Origin: Staphylococcus shinii
GTDB taxonomy: Bacteria > Bacillota > Bacilli > Staphylococcales > Staphylococcaceae
Reading direction: 5' to 3'
Assembly: GCF_017583065.1 (NCBI RefSeq)
Contig: NZ_JAGEVL010000001.1
Coordinates: 620,001 to 684,000, forward strand
DNA length: 64,000 bases
Positions 40,032 to 50,940 of this stretch are shown here, piece by piece. Position 1 is the stretch's first letter. Each line of letters opens with the position of its first letter. Position numbers and translations under genes: made by a program. The notes beneath the pieces were generated by a model that was not told the DNA's origin, did not search any database, and was given only the letters and a program-made list of their open reading frames with translations.

Positions 40032-40110
40032 CTTAAATAATTTGAAATTTAAAAAATATTTAAAATATTCAGAAGTTTATTTTTACACTATTCATTCCTA
40101 GGAGGATATT

Positions 40111-41670
40111 ATGAAGAAAATTTTCACTACCACGCTATTGACCAGTTCAATATTAGCTATTACATCTGGTAACATTCACGCTGAAGAAAGTAATAGTATA
40201 CAACCTGAGAGCTTTAAAAAAACAGATAATTCAACTATTCAAAATGAGGCGGATGTAAAACAATATTTAAATCAACATGCACAAGATTTAGTTAAAGATT
40301 CAAGCAAAACTAAAAGTGAAGCTTTTAATAAAAATGCCTTCAAACAATATGAAGTAGCAAATAAAAATACGGACAAAACTGGCGTGACACACTATACACT
40401 ACAAGCTAAAATTAATGACGTCACTTCTAGTGACAGTACACTTAAGGTACATGTAAATAAAAATGGTGATGTAAAATTAATTAATGGTAGTATTGACAAA
40501 CCATACATAAATGTTAAAAATTCTAACGAAATAACTTCTACGCAAGCTGAGGATACTGCGTTTAAAGCAATTGGTAAATCAAAATCAGAAGTTAAAAATA
40601 TCGAAGGTTATGACATCGTTAGCAAAAATAATTTAGATATAAATAGCGATAAACAAAAATTAGTTTATAATATTGAGTTGAACTACGTTTCTCCTAAAGT
40701 TGCACAGTGGAAAATTCAAGTTGATGCAACATCAGGGAAAATCATAAAAAAACAAAACACACTTCAAAAAGCAACAGCTGAAGGAAAAGGTACTGGTGTT
40801 AACGGGGACGTAAAATCACCACTTAACTTAACCCAATCACAGAATCAATACACTCTACATGACACGTCTCAAAAGGCAAAAATTGACACCAAAACTGCTA
40901 ATAATACGACGTATTCCATGTCACCAATTACTAATGACAGTACAAACTTCAATAAAAAATCTCAACGAGCAGGTGTTGACGCACATTATTATGCTAAAGA
41001 AGTATATGATTACTATTTAGACACATTTGGCAGAGACAGCTATGACGATAAAAGTGGTAATATTAATTCTATCGTTAATTACGATAAGAATTTTAATAAT
41101 GCTGCGTGGACTGGACAATATATGATATACGGTGATGGTGACGGCCAAACATTTAAAGAACTGTCAGGAGCTAGTGATATCGTTGCGCATGAACTAACAC
41201 ATGCAGTAACTGAAAGTACTGCAGGCTTAGAATATAGCTATCAATCAGGAGCATTAAACGAATCTTTCTCTGATGTATTTGGTTATTTTGTCGATCCAGA
41301 TAATTGGTTAATGGGCGAAGACGTTTATACGCCTGATCAAGATGGCGATGCGTTAAGAAGTCTAAAGAACCCTGAAGATTATAACCAACCAGCACATATG
41401 GATCAATACCAAAAAGGTAGCGAAGATAACGGCGGCGTTCATACCAATAGTGGTATACCAAACAAGGCGGCTTATTTAACAATTACAGATATAGGTAAAG
41501 ACAAAGCAGAACAAATTTATTATCTTGCACTCACAGAGTATTTAACATCAAATGCTCAATTTAAAGATGCTAAAACAGCACTCACTGTTGCTGCAGATAA
41601 ATTATATGGCGATAATAGTGAAGAAGCTAAAGCAATTGAAAAAGCATGGAATGATGTCGGTGTGAAGTAG
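40111..41670 (+). CDS. Secreted M4 (thermolysin-type) zinc metalloprotease, aureolysin-like
   Basis: The 519-residue preproprotein has a signal peptide (about 1-24, cleavage after IHA), an FTP/PepSY-type propeptide (about 45-220) and a catalytic domain. Zinc ligands are His360 and His364 in HELTH and Glu384 in NESFSD; Glu361 is the general base and His444 in GGVHTNSGIPN the transition-state residue, with spacing like thermolysin. The family includes staphylococcal aureolysin and SepA, which process surface and secreted proteins; the target here is unknown. AGGAGG precedes the ATG. The gene interrupts the usual fapR-recG junction and has its own promoter and terminator. Confidence 0.95.
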   Translation: MKKIFTTTLLTSSILAITSGNIHAEESNSIQPESFKKTDNSTIQNEADVKQYLNQHAQDLVKDSSKTKSEAFNKNAFKQYEVANKNTDKTGVTHYTLQAKINDVTSSDSTLKVHVNKNGDVKLINGSIDKPYINVKNSNEITSTQAEDTAFKAIGKSKSEVKNIEGYDIVSKNNLDINSDKQKLVYNIELNYVSPKVAQWKIQVDATSGKIIKKQNTLQKATAEGKGTGVNGDVKSPLNLTQSQNQYTLHDTSQKAKIDTKTANNTTYSMSPITNDSTNFNKKSQRAGVDAHYYAKEVYDYYLDTFGRDSYDDKSGNINSIVNYDKNFNNAAWTGQYMIYGDGDGQTFKELSGASDIVAHELTHAVTESTAGLEYSYQSGALNESFSDVFGYFVDPDNWLMGEDVYTPDQDGDALRSLKNPEDYNQPAHMDQYQKGSEDNGGVHTNSGIPNKAAYLTITDIGKDKAEQIYYLALTEYLTSNAQFKDAKTALTVAADKLYGDNSEEAKAIEKAWNDVGVK

Positions 41671-42014
41671 CTAAATCGTGGCTATCACAGATAACATAAG
41701 AAAATACACGATTATGTGTATGATAAAAAATCAAGCTCAAAACTAACATATTAATATCACATTATGTTGGCATAAAAACCAAGAGCTTGGGACATAAAGT
41801 CCCAAAAATAGCACTCAGATGAATTCAATTCATCTGAGTGCTTCTTTTTTTACTCAATACTTCATATTGTTGGTCGCTTTCTTAGGGGACAGCTTCAGCC
41901 TGTAGTCTTCAGCTTGTCCTGTTACCTCAAGAGGTTCGCCAAAACACGTCACATTTATATATAATTTTACATTAAAATACTTTTTAAAAATAAGGTGCTT
42001 AATTCATCTCATTA
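41671..42014. other. Protease-recG intergenic region
   Basis: It holds the protease terminator and, at about 41871-41952, a diverged relative of the dispersed repeat (agcctgtagtctt core, then an accaa/cacgtcac-like end). The short GGGACATAAAGTCCC hairpin at 41789-41803 is of a type common in staphylococcal 3' regions. Confidence 0.45.
41810..41851 (+). terminator. Terminator after the metalloprotease
   Basis: A perfect 13-bp stem GCACTCAGATGAA / TTCATCTGAGTGC (41811-41823 and 41829-41841) is followed by TTCTTTTTTT. Confidence 0.93.
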
Positions 42015-44060
42015 TTAATCAAAACTCATATATAGCAAATTCTTCTCAATAAATGATCTTAAAGTTTGATATTGTGGTTCAAAAAATACTCCTGTTTGAA
42101 TCAATTCTGCCGCTTCATCTCTAGCAACTTCTAACATTTTATAGTCTTCGACAACATTTGCTACTAAGAAATCTGGCAAGCCGCTTTGTTTCACGCCAAA
42201 GAAATCTCCGGGCCCCCTCATTTCGAGATCCCGTTCACTGAGTTCAAAACCATCTGTTGTTTGCGTCATAATATTCATACGTTCTATGCCCGTTTCGGTT
42301 TTGGGTGAGGCAATCAATACGCAATAACTTTGATGTTCACTTCTACCTACACGCCCCCTCAACTGATGTAGTGTGGATAAACCAAAACGATCGGCATCGT
42401 ATATCATCATAAATGTAGCGTTCGGTACATTTACCCCTACCTCGACAACGGTTGTTGAAACTAAAACATCTATTTCATGATTACTAAATTTTTGCATAAC
42501 CTCGTCTTTTTCATCGGAATGCATTTTGCCATGTAATAATCCAACTTTGTCAGTACCGTAATAAGCTTGTAATGATTCATACAATTCAACCACATTTTGA
42601 ACATCCTCTAGGTGTTCAGAGCTTTCAATCAATGGACATATGACATAGGCTTGACGGCCTTTCTTCAATTCAGCAGTCATTTGATTCAATACACTTTCGT
42701 ACGCTTCATGTTTTGACCATGATGTAATAATTGGTTTTCTACCTTTTGGTAACTGTTTAATTGATGAAACGTCCATTTCACCAAATACGGAAATAGCTAA
42801 GGTTCTAGGGATTGGCGTCGCTGTCATAAATAGTACATTTGTCATTGCACCTTTTTCTCTAAGTAATTGTCGTTGGTTCACCCCAAAACGATGTTGTTCA
42901 TCAGTAATCACAAGTCCCACATTATTAAATTTCACGTCATCTTGAATTAATGCATGTGTTCCAATTAAACAATCAACTTCATTATTATTTAATTGATCTA
43001 ATAATAATTGCCGTTTTTTACCTTTTACTGAACCCGTTAATAACGCCACATTCATCCTATCGCCAAATATATCCACTAAACTTTCAGCATGTTGTTCTGC
43101 TAAAATTTCAGTAGGTACCATTAATGCCGATTGAAACCCAGCCGTTTTCAGGGCATACATGCAAATAGCTGCAACAACAGTCTTACCAGAGCCCACGTCA
43201 CCTTGAAGTAAACGATGCATACGTATCGGAGCTTTCAAGTCACGAAAGATCTCATTAACGCTATGTTTCTGGGCATCAGTAAGTTCAAAAGGCAAACTAT
43301 CAATAAAATGTTTGACCAAATTGATATCATAATCAACTTCAATAGCTTCATCCGAAGTTTTTTCAAGTCTATTCAACCATTGCATTCTTAATTCAAACAT
43401 AAACAACTCTGTAAACGCATAAGTCCTACGCGCCTTCAACAATGAAGATTTATCGGTTGCAAAATGAAGTGCTTTAATTGTATTTTCTAATGTTTCTAGC
43501 TTATATTTTTCTCTTAACTCTGCTGATAACCATTCATGTATGGTTGCTTGATCTAATACTTGACGTATCATATCTCTTAACGGTTTTTGCTTAATACCCT
43601 CTTTAATTCGATACACAGGTTCAAATTGGGCAGACTCTGTAACCTGTTGATTGAAAAACATTCTATTTCCATTAATTTCTTGCTTTCTTCTATCCCACTT
43701 ACCTTTTACTGTAACCGTGCCATGTAGTTCGATTTTCTTTTTCAGATAAGGCTGGTTGAAAAAAGTGCACTTTACAGCAATGTTATTGACCATGAGATGT
43801 ACTGTTAACTTAGACTTATTACGACCAAAAAAAGCGACAGTCGGTGTAGAATATACTTCACCCACCACTGTCACTGTCGCTTGGTCTTCTGCTTCATTTA
43901 AGTCAATTACAGTATTATCCTCGTAACGTGTCGGTAGATATAAGATTAAATCTTCAACGGTATAAATATTTAATTCATTTAACACCGCTAAACGCTTAGG
44001 CCCCAGACCTTTGATTTGAGATAATGGAAATGGACTTTCAATTAGATTGACTTTTGACAT
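42015..44060 (-). CDS. recG: ATP-dependent DNA helicase RecG
   Basis: RecG reverses stalled forks and processes Holliday junctions. The 681-residue protein has an N-terminal wedge/OB domain (about 1-230, with IKGLGPKRL at the start), helicase motifs [33 protein letters not shown], and the C-terminal TRG region with [20 protein letters not shown]. The ribosome binding site is weak; the gene starts 2 nt after the sdaAA stop. Confidence 0.97.
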   Translation of the reverse strand: MSKVNLIESPFPLSQIKGLGPKRLAVLNELNIYTVEDLILYLPTRYEDNTVIDLNEAEDQATVTVVGEVYSTPTVAFFGRNKSKLTVHLMVNNIAVKCTFFNQPYLKKKIELHGTVTVKGKWDRRKQEINGNRMFFNQQVTESAQFEPVYRIKEGIKQKPLRDMIRQVLDQATIHEWLSAELREKYKLETLENTIKALHFATDKSSLLKARRTYAFTELFMFELRMQWLNRLEKTSDEAIEVDYDINLVKHFIDSLPFELTDAQKHSVNEIFRDLKAPIRMHRLLQGDVGSGKTVVAAICMYALKTAGFQSALMVPTEILAEQHAESLVDIFGDRMNVALLTGSVKGKKRQLLLDQLNNNEVDCLIGTHALIQDDVKFNNVGLVITDEQHRFGVNQRQLLREKGAMTNVLFMTATPIPRTLAISVFGEMDVSSIKQLPKGRKPIITSWSKHEAYESVLNQMTAELKKGRQAYVICPLIESSEHLEDVQNVVELYESLQAYYGTDKVGLLHGKMHSDEKDEVMQKFSNHEIDVLVSTTVVEVGVNVPNATFMMIYDADRFGLSTLHQLRGRVGRSEHQSYCVLIASPKTETGIERMNIMTQTTDGFELSERDLEMRGPGDFFGVKQSGLPDFLVANVVEDYKMLEVARDEAAELIQTGVFFEPQYQTLRSFIEKNLLYMSFD

Positions 44061-44062
44061 TA

Positions 44063-44932
44063 TTAATCACCAAATATTTCTTGTTTTAGACGCTGACCTG
44101 TAGGTGTACCAGCTAAACCTCCACGACCTGTTTCACGCAAAGCAGATGGCATTGTTTGGCCAATCTTGTACATTGCTTCAATCACTTCATCTGTAGGTAT
44201 TCTAGATGTCACTCCTGCCAACGCCATATCTGCAGATACGATTGCATTAGAAGCACCTGCAGCATTTCTTTTTACACAAGGTACTTCTACTAAGCCAGCA
44301 ACTGGATCACATACTAAACCTAGCATATTCTTCAAACAAATTGCAAAGGCTTCAGCTGATTGTTGTGGCGTACCTCCAGCCAGTTCAACTGTTGCGCCTG
44401 CTGCCATAGCCGCTGCCGAGCCTACTTCAGCTTGACAACCACCAGCTGCACCTGAAATTGACGCATTATTGGCTACGACAAAACCAAACGCGCCTGACGT
44501 TAATAAAAAGTTAAGCATATCCTTACGTGTAGGCTCAAGGCGAGGTTTTAAGCCAAATAACACGCCAGGCACAACGCCAGCTGATCCTGCAGTTGGTGTT
44601 GCGCAAATTTTACCCATTGCTGCGTTCACTTCGTTTGTTGCAACAGCTTTACTAACTGCATCTAATAACGTTGCACCTGATAAAGATTTTCCTGTTTTTA
44701 AATATTCTTTAATTAACACAGCATCTCCACCAGTTAACCCTGTCGTTGATGTTACTCCTGCTAGTCCTTCATCCAATGCATTTTCCATTGTTTGTAAATT
44801 TTTATCCATATGTGCATATACATCAGCTTCAGATAATCCTGTTACTTCCATTTCTTGTTCTAACATGATTTCATGGATTTTCTTATCTTGTGCTTCACAC
44901 ATCTCTATTAATTCTTTCACGCTTTTAAACAT
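44063..44932 (-). CDS. sdaAA: L-serine dehydratase, iron-sulfur-dependent, alpha subunit
   Basis: SdaAA with SdaAB deaminates L-serine to pyruvate using a 4Fe-4S cluster. The 289-residue protein has [32 protein letters not shown] and [17 protein letters not shown]; the conserved cysteines in the latter motifs are the probable cluster ligands. It is 12 nt downstream of sdaAB and just ahead of recG. Confidence 0.96.
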   Translation of the reverse strand: MFKSVKELIEMCEAQDKKIHEIMLEQEMEVTGLSEADVYAHMDKNLQTMENALDEGLAGVTSTTGLTGGDAVLIKEYLKTGKSLSGATLLDAVSKAVATNEVNAAMGKICATPTAGSAGVVPGVLFGLKPRLEPTRKDMLNFLLTSGAFGFVVANNASISGAAGGCQAEVGSAAAMAAGATVELAGGTPQQSAEAFAICLKNMLGLVCDPVAGLVEVPCVKRNAAGASNAIVSADMALAGVTSRIPTDEVIEAMYKIGQTMPSALRETGRGGLAGTPTGQRLKQEIFGD

Positions 44933-44944
44933 GCAATACCTCCG

Positions 44945-45610
44945 TTAGGCGTCTCCCATGAGTGAAACCGTCACTACACCATCGACGTTTTTAATTTTCT
45001 CTATAATATCTTTGTTTACAGCATCGTCTAACTCACAAGTCATTAAAGCTTGGTCGCCCTTTTCTTTTCTCGATACTTGCATACTTCCCACATTAATACT
45101 TGAATCCCCTAAAATATTAGCTACTTTACCAATCGTGCCAAATGTATCCTTGTGGAACACCAGTAATGCGGGATAATTTCCACTGATTGCAATATTAAAG
45201 CCATTAATTGCCACGACTTCAATTTTACCACCACCAATTGACACACCTTCCACTGAAATCTCCTTTTCAGTGTTACGCATATTTATAATAGCTGTATTTG
45301 GATGTGATCTTTCTTCCGCCATTTCTATAAAATTGACTTTCATTCCAGCCGTTTCAGCCGCTTCTAAACTCGTTTGAATTCTATCATCATCAGTATCATA
45401 GCCTAACAAGCCGCCTACAAGTGCAACATCCGTACCATGACCTTTATAGGTTTCCATAAATGAACCATACAAATAGATATCAACTTGATTTGGTAATTGA
45501 TTAAATAAATCTCTTGCTACCAATCCAATTCTCACTGCCCCAGCTGTATGAGACGACGAAGGGCCTACCATTGTAGGACCAATTATATCGAAAACTGTTT
45601 TATATTTCAT
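44945..45610 (-). CDS. sdaAB: L-serine dehydratase, iron-sulfur-dependent, beta subunit
   Basis: The 221-residue protein has the beta domain with GPTMVGPSSSHTAGAVRIG and YGSFMETYKGHGTDVALVGGLLG, and a C-terminal ACT domain (about 145-218) that in this family binds serine or acts in assembly. It leads the sdaAB-sdaAA unit. Confidence 0.96.
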   Translation of the reverse strand: MKYKTVFDIIGPTMVGPSSSHTAGAVRIGLVARDLFNQLPNQVDIYLYGSFMETYKGHGTDVALVGGLLGYDTDDDRIQTSLEAAETAGMKVNFIEMAEERSHPNTAIINMRNTEKEISVEGVSIGGGKIEVVAINGFNIAISGNYPALLVFHKDTFGTIGKVANILGDSSINVGSMQVSRKEKGDQALMTCELDDAVNKDIIEKIKNVDGVVTVSLMGDA

Positions 45611-46000
45611 AATTATACCCCACTCTTGTTTTTAATGTTTCTAAAGTGTTGCGCTTACATTCTCAAACATCTAATTCATTATAACAAGTTCATTAAACAT
45701 TATAAACCAAAACTGGTTGTATTGTTCTTTTTAAGTTTTAAATATAATTGACTGCAATTCATACAAAATTACACAATTATACTAAAAAACTACATAAAAA
45801 CGAGAGCGGGGTAGAAACCAAAATTAAATTTGATTTCGTACTCTCGCTCTCAAAACACCGTCGTTTAATAAATAATTTATAATAGAACTATAGTCAAACC
45901 TTTGTCCAACATCACTGTTCATTTGCAATGACATTTAATTTTTAGATACACATAAATACCAATATGTCGAAAACGTCGAAAACAAAGACTGTTCAAGTCA
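45611..46000. other. sdaAB-fakA intergenic region
   Basis: The 390-nt gap contains the fakA terminator and AT-rich sequence where the sdaAB promoter must lie. I see no gene and no clear regulator site. Confidence 0.4.
45796..45853 (-). terminator. Terminator after fakA
   Basis: On the minus strand a long imperfect stem (GAGAGCGAGAGTACGAAATCAAA with TTTGGTTTCTACCCCGCTCTCG) is followed by TTTTTA. Large GC-rich hairpins of this kind are frequent in staphylococcal 3' regions. Confidence 0.75.
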
Positions 46001-47659
46001 TTATTCTACAGAAAATAAATATTGATACACAGGCTGTTGACCATCATGATGATCTAACTCAACATCTGGGTATGTTTCTTCAACCCATGTTTCAATTTCA
46101 GCAGTAACAGACTCATCCGCATCTTCACCAACAATCATAGTAATGATTTCACTATCTTCTTCAATCATTTGTGATAGCAAGCCTTTAACAGTATCAAACT
46201 CATTATCTTCACTAGTAACAATTTTATCTTCTACTAAGCCCATAAATGCACCTTTTTTAATTTCAACACCATCTATTTTAGTATCTCTAACAGCATAAGT
46301 AACTGAACCAGAATTAACTGCTTCCAATGATTCAATCATGCGAGATTTATTATCGGCAAGTGAATCAGACGCATCATAGTTAAATAATGCAGCGATACCT
46401 TGAGGAATAGATTTTGTAGGAATAACAATAGCTTCTGCTTGAACAATATCGGCAGCTTGTTCACTTGCCATAAGAATATTTTTATTGTTTGGTAAAATGA
46501 TTGCACGTTTACATTGTGATTGTTCAATCATTTTCACTATGTCTTCTGTCGATGGGTTCATAGTTTGACCACCGCTAATCATATGAGTTGCGCCCATCGA
46601 TTTAAATATTTCAGAAATACCATTACCCATAGATATAGCAATTACAGCAGTCTCAACAGTTTCATTCTCATCACTTTGAGATACAGGTTGATTGTTTTGC
46701 TCTTTTTTCACAACTTCTCTGTGTTGCTCACGCATGTTTTCTACTTTTAATTTAATTAATTCACCATATTTTTGACCATAATTAAATACATCACCTGGTT
46801 TTTCAGTATGTACGTGTACTTTAACTATTTCTTCATCATGAATTACTAATAAAGAATCACCAAATGTGCTCATATCTTCTCTAAATTCTTGTTCATCGAA
46901 AGTTTTTTTATTTTTACCAAAACGAACCATCATTTCAGTGCAATAACCGTATTCAATATCTTCAGTATTAATTACACCATGAAAATCATGTGCTTCACTT
47001 ACCAATGAATCTTTGTCTAATTTTGGTGATTGTGCGGATACTTTTTCTCCTTTTAATGCTTTTAGGAAGCCTTCATAAACCACTGCTAAGCCCTTACCAC
47101 CACTATCGACAACACCTACTTCTTTTAAAACTGGTAATAAATTAGGTGTGTTTTCAAGAGAAATTTCTGCTTGTTCTAAAATATAAGTCATCAATTCAAT
47201 ACAATCATCAGTTTCTTTAGCTTTACGTATTGCGGCATCTCCTGCGTCTCTAGCAACCGTCAAAATTGTACCTTCTACTGGTTTCATAATTGCTTTATAT
47301 GCTGTTTCTACACCAGCTTTAAAGCTTTCAGCAAATTGTTGTGCATTGATTTCATCATATTCTTCTAAATTTTTACTGAATCCTCTAAATAATTGAGATA
47401 GTATTACGCCAGAATTACCTCTAGCCCCCATTAATAGACCTTTAGAATATGTTTTACCTAGTTCACCTATATGTTGTGACAAATTCTCTTCTACTGCTTC
47501 TCTACCAGATGTCATAGTCAAATTCATATTAGTTCCTGTGTCTCCATCAGGTACTGGATATACATTTAATGAATCGACTAAATCTGCATAATTTGATAAA
47601 TTTTGTGCCCCTTGTATAATCATTTCGGCAAATAATTTACCATTTATTTTGCTAACCAT
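46001..47659 (-). CDS. fakA: Fatty acid kinase catalytic subunit FakA
   Basis: FakA phosphorylates exogenous fatty acids bound to FakB proteins. The 552-residue protein has an N-terminal DhaL-like ATP domain (about 1-200: [51 protein letters not shown]), a middle region, and a C-terminal DegV-like domain. It follows the Asp23-family gene by 14 nt, the usual yloU-yloV pair. AGGAGG precedes the ATG. No FakB gene is in the window. Confidence 0.95.
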   Translation of the reverse strand: MVSKINGKLFAEMIIQGAQNLSNYADLVDSLNVYPVPDGDTGTNMNLTMTSGREAVEENLSQHIGELGKTYSKGLLMGARGNSGVILSQLFRGFSKNLEEYDEINAQQFAESFKAGVETAYKAIMKPVEGTILTVARDAGDAAIRKAKETDDCIELMTYILEQAEISLENTPNLLPVLKEVGVVDSGGKGLAVVYEGFLKALKGEKVSAQSPKLDKDSLVSEAHDFHGVINTEDIEYGYCTEMMVRFGKNKKTFDEQEFREDMSTFGDSLLVIHDEEIVKVHVHTEKPGDVFNYGQKYGELIKLKVENMREQHREVVKKEQNNQPVSQSDENETVETAVIAISMGNGISEIFKSMGATHMISGGQTMNPSTEDIVKMIEQSQCKRAIILPNNKNILMASEQAADIVQAEAIVIPTKSIPQGIAALFNYDASDSLADNKSRMIESLEAVNSGSVTYAVRDTKIDGVEIKKGAFMGLVEDKIVTSEDNEFDTVKGLLSQMIEEDSEIITMIVGEDADESVTAEIETWVEETYPDVELDHHDGQQPVYQYLFSVE

Positions 47660-47673
47660 TGCGTAATGTCCTC

Positions 47674-48045
47674 CTAGTTCTTCGTGCCATTATTGACGCG
47701 CACACCTTGTACAAATATATTTATTGAGTTTACTTTTACTTTTAATGTTTGTTCTAATGTATATTTCACAGTTGATTGTACATTGCTTGCAACTTCTGAT
47801 ATTTTTGTCCCGAAGCTAACAATTGTATACATATCAACATCAATCACTCCATTGTCTTCTCTTACAACAATGCCTTTAGAATAATTTTCATGCCCTAATA
47901 TTTCGGCAATACCGTCTCTTACTTGTTGTCTAGAAGCCATGCCTACAATTCCATAACATTCTACTGCTTTACTGCCCACCACTGATGCTATTACTTCGTT
48001 TGAAATATCTATGCTACCATAATCATTTGTGATTTCTAACGTCAT
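47674..48045 (-). CDS. Asp23/Gls24-family envelope stress protein (YloU-like)
   Basis: The 123-residue protein begins [37 protein letters not shown] and has the [11 protein letters not shown] core of the Asp23/Gls24 family. Asp23 in S. aureus is membrane-associated and tied to cell-wall stress. This paralogue is conserved next to fakA, which hints at a role linked to lipid or envelope homeostasis (inference). Confidence 0.93.
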   Translation of the reverse strand: MTLEITNDYGSIDISNEVIASVVGSKAVECYGIVGMASRQQVRDGIAEILGHENYSKGIVVREDNGVIDVDMYTIVSFGTKISEVASNVQSTVKYTLEQTLKVKVNSINIFVQGVRVNNGTKN

Positions 48046-48145
48046 AAAATTGCCTCCTAAGTTTATGGTTCTGAAACGAACTGTAAATAAACAATTATTT
48101 AAAATGAGTTTAATAATAAAATACTATATTTATCCACAGTTTACA

Positions 48146-48154
48146 ATTATACCA
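48146..48154 (-). promoter_or_regulatory. Extended -10 promoter for the Asp23-like gene and fakA
   Basis: On the minus strand TGGTATAAT (TGn plus TATAAT, 48146-48154) lies about 100 nt before the Asp23-like gene. The -35 region is weak, as is usual with an extended -10. Confidence 0.5.
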
Positions 48155-48210
48155 TAATTTAGTTCTAACAAAAGTAGAACTCATATAAATCAGAAAAATT
48201 TCTCATTATA

Positions 48211-48239
48211 TTGTTATATTTTTCTATTTATGGTATATT
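48211..48239 (+). promoter_or_regulatory. rpmB promoter
   Basis: TTGTTA (48211-48216), a 17-nt spacer and TATATT (48234-48239) lie about 55 nt before the rpmB start. Confidence 0.65.
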
Positions 48240-48292
48240 GTTTAGGTATGTAGTAGATACGTGTATTTATATTTATTAAAGGAGGTACTTTC

Positions 48293-48481
48293 ATGGGCAA
48301 ACAATGTTTCGTAACAGGTCGTAAAGCTTCAACTGGAAACAATCGTTCACACGCTTTAAATTCTTCTAAAAGAAGATGGAATGCTAACCTTCAAAAAGTT
48401 AGAATTCTTGTAGACGGAAAACCTAAAAAAGTTTGGGTTTCTGCACGTGCTTTAAAATCTGGTAAAGTAACTAGAGTTTAA
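48293..48481 (+). CDS. rpmB: 50S ribosomal protein L28
   Basis: The 62-residue protein has [23 protein letters not shown] and [34 protein letters not shown]. It has a single cysteine, so it is the zinc-free form. AAAGGAGG precedes the ATG. It stands alone on the plus strand, divergent from the Asp23-like gene. Confidence 0.98.
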   Translation: MGKQCFVTGRKASTGNNRSHALNSSKRRWNANLQKVRILVDGKPKKVWVSARALKSGKVTRV

Positions 48482-48496
48482 TAAATATAATGCACG

Positions 48497-48534
48497 AAAA
48501 AACCAATCCTTATGTGGAGGATTGGTTTTTTTTA
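48497..48534. terminator. Bidirectional terminator between rpmB and thiN
   Basis: AACCAATCCT pairs with AGGATTGGTT around TATGTGG, with A-run and long T-run flanks. It serves rpmB on the plus strand and probably thiN on the minus strand. Confidence 0.93.
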
Positions 48535-48569
48535 TTTTCAGACGCTTTATCAAAACATAATGATAGATT

Positions 48570-49205
48570 TTAATCTCTACTTCGTATCATCAATATATTC
48601 CCTTCTATTAACTCCACTTCCCCATTCGAAGCTTGAATCTCATTGGAAATAGTTAACGTTGACCCCTGCTTAAGCGTCTCCCTATAAAGGTTATATTTAA
48701 AATGCTTTAATGTAATGACCGTTGGATATGTAACAGGAATAAAAGAAATATATGGGTACAACTCATTCATTTCAATATGATATTGACCTCGTTGTAAAAA
48801 TTGAACTTCATTTGACTGATCAATCAATTTTATAACGATATCATTTTCTACATATTCAGGTTTCTCCAAAATTTGTAAAGCACCCAAAAAATGATCTAAT
48901 CTACCACCAGTAGCACCATACACATGTATTTCTTTATATCCACTCTGCACTGCTTGGTCTATCCCTAATGCTAAATCTGTATCATCTTTTTCTGAATTAT
49001 ACGGGTTTATTTCAATTTGTTGTTCTATAAATGATTTTTCTTCTTGTGTAATTGAATCAAAATCGCCAACTGCAAATTGCGGTGTGATACCAGCTTCCAA
49101 CAACATTAATGTACCTCTATCTATACCAATCCAATCGGCATCAACATTATCAACCAGTATATCTTTAGGTAAATTTCGATTACCACATAATAAATTGGCT
49201 TTCAT
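48570..49205 (-). CDS. thiN: Thiamine pyrophosphokinase
   Basis: ThiN converts thiamin to TPP, the ligand of the riboswitch at 25724-25810. The 211-residue protein has VGDFDSI, NPYNSEKDDTDLALGI and GATGGRLDHFLGALQIL in the catalytic domain and a small C-terminal substrate domain. The start MKANLLCG matches the family; a TTG three codons upstream overlaps the rpe stop. Its ribosome binding site is the AAAGG at the end of rpe. Confidence 0.96.
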   Translation of the reverse strand: MKANLLCGNRNLPKDILVDNVDADWIGIDRGTLMLLEAGITPQFAVGDFDSITQEEKSFIEQQIEINPYNSEKDDTDLALGIDQAVQSGYKEIHVYGATGGRLDHFLGALQILEKPEYVENDIVIKLIDQSNEVQFLQRGQYHIEMNELYPYISFIPVTYPTVITLKHFKYNLYRETLKQGSTLTISNEIQASNGEVELIEGNILMIRSRD

Positions 49206-49210
49206 TAACG

Positions 49211-49855
49211 TCAACCTTTCAATGTTTTAGTAACTGACTTATAATCACTTTGTTTGAAGAAGTATGACCCTGCAACTAACATATTTGCACCATGATCAAT
49301 CACGGTTTGTACTGTTTTATCATTAATACCACCATCAACCTCAATATCAAAATCTAAATTTAGCCTTTGTTTAACTTCAGATAGTTGATCTAGTTTATCA
49401 ACTGTATCACCAATAAATGATTGTCCCCCAAAACCAGGATTTACGGTCATCACTAATATATAATCTACCATTTTGATAATAGGAACAATTGCATCTACCG
49501 GTGTTCCTGGATTTATCACCACACCAGCCTTTACATTGGCATTCTTAATTTGTTCTATCACGCGATGGATATGTGGTGTAGCTTCTACATGAACTGATAT
49601 CATATCTGCACCATGTTCTGCAAATAGTTCTACATATTTTTCTGGTTCCTCAATCATTAAATGTACATCAATAGGTAATCGAGTTCCTTCTCTAACTGCA
49701 TCTAAAATTGGAATACCAATTGAAATATTGGGTACAAATTGACCATCCATAACATCAAAATGTACACCATCTACGCCAGCTTCTTCTAAAGCCTTTAATT
49801 CTTGTTGTAAGTTTAAAAAATCTGCTGATAATAAAGATGGGTAAAGTTTTGCCAA
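49211..49855 (-). CDS. rpe: Ribulose-phosphate 3-epimerase
   Basis: Rpe interconverts ribulose-5-P and xylulose-5-P. The 214-residue TIM barrel has YPSLLSADF, GVHFDVMDGQFVPNIS, VHLMIEEPEKY, MTVNPGFGGQSF and EVDGGINDKT. The start is TTG immediately after the rsgA stop, with AAAGGAAAG upstream. Confidence 0.96.
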   Translation of the reverse strand: MAKLYPSLLSADFLNLQQELKALEEAGVDGVHFDVMDGQFVPNISIGIPILDAVREGTRLPIDVHLMIEEPEKYVELFAEHGADMISVHVEATPHIHRVIEQIKNANVKAGVVINPGTPVDAIVPIIKMVDYILVMTVNPGFGGQSFIGDTVDKLDQLSEVKQRLNLDFDIEVDGGINDKTVQTVIDHGANMLVAGSYFFKQSDYKSVTKTLKG

Positions 49856-50731
49856 TTAATATCTTTCCTTTCTATTTGCAATCTCATTAAATAGTTGCAC
49901 GTAATGATCATATCTAAATTGTGTTATATTACCTTGTTCTACTTCAATTTTGACATTACACTTAGGTTCATTGATATGATTACAATCTCTGAATTTACAT
50001 GATTCGCCATACTCATGAATTTCCATGAAATAATTTTTGAGTTCATCTTTTTGAATATGGTCAAAATCTAATGCACTAAAGCCTGGCGTATCTGCAATAA
50101 ATCCATGTGTTCTCTCAAAAAGTTCTACATGCCTAGTAGTATGACGACCGCGATTAAGCGCTTTTGAAATGTGTTGTGTTTCAATATCTAAATCGGGGAA
50201 ATATTTATTCAACAATGTAGATTTCCCAACACCAGATTGCCCACTTAATACGGCTAATCCATCGCCCCATTGCGCAAAAACATGTTCGATATCATCATTG
50301 ATACTGATGAATTGAGTCTTATAACCCATGTCTTCATATACATTTAATAACTGTGTCACCTTTTGTTGCATTTCAATTGAAGCTAAATCTTTTTTAGTTA
50401 TAAGTATGCGTGGACGCATGTGATATGAGTGTGCGATAACTAAAAAACGATCTAGTAATTGTGTAGAAAAATCTGGTTCTACTGCACTCATTACTAAAAT
50501 AAGATGATCAACATTACTTACAGGTGGTCTTTTGATTTCATTTTTTCTTTCGTGGACATGTTGAATATAACCCTCTGTTACATTTTCAACTTCAAAATCC
50601 ACTACATCACCAACAATGGGCGAGAATTTATTTTTTCTAAATAGACCACGTGGTTTAGTGTCATACATTTCGCCTTCTACATCTACACGGTATACGCCAC
50701 TGATTGATTTTATGATGCGTCCTGTTTTCAC
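49856..50731 (-). CDS. rsgA: Ribosome small subunit-dependent GTPase RsgA
   Basis: RsgA checks late 30S assembly and binds (p)ppGpp in staphylococci. The 291-residue protein has an OB-fold (1-65), a circularly permuted GTPase domain (ITKKD before [12 protein letters not shown], then DTPGFSAL) and a C-terminal zinc module ([14 protein letters not shown]). It heads rsgA-rpe-thiN. Confidence 0.97.
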   Translation of the reverse strand: MKTGRIIKSISGVYRVDVEGEMYDTKPRGLFRKNKFSPIVGDVVDFEVENVTEGYIQHVHERKNEIKRPPVSNVDHLILVMSAVEPDFSTQLLDRFLVIAHSYHMRPRILITKKDLASIEMQQKVTQLLNVYEDMGYKTQFISINDDIEHVFAQWGDGLAVLSGQSGVGKSTLLNKYFPDLDIETQHISKALNRGRHTTRHVELFERTHGFIADTPGFSALDFDHIQKDELKNYFMEIHEYGESCKFRDCNHINEPKCNVKIEVEQGNITQFRYDHYVQLFNEIANRKERY

Positions 50732-50891
50732 TTAGGCACCTCTCTTATAATTACTTGTACTCTTTACATTATAGCAAAGCCTTTTTAAATTAAATATGAT
50801 TTGAGTTTATTTTGGATAAAAAAATTAGTGATTGGTAAAAAAATACATTAGCTAAATATTCTATCTCAACTATTCTCATATAATGATATAC
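50732..50891. other. rsgA upstream region
   Basis: AT-rich sequence upstream of rsgA on the minus strand, where its promoter should lie. I see no strong match, and no gene. Confidence 0.3.
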
Positions 50892-50932
50892 AAAACACCA
50901 ATGCAATCAATTAAATGATTACATTGGTGTTA
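50892..50932 (-). terminator. Terminator of the pknB operon
   Basis: On the minus strand AACACCAATGTAATCA pairs with TGATTGCATTGGTGTT (one G-U/mismatch) around a short AT loop, followed by TTGT. It lies beyond the tandem repeats, about 210 nt from the pknB stop. Confidence 0.75.
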
Positions 50933-50940
50933 AATTTGTT

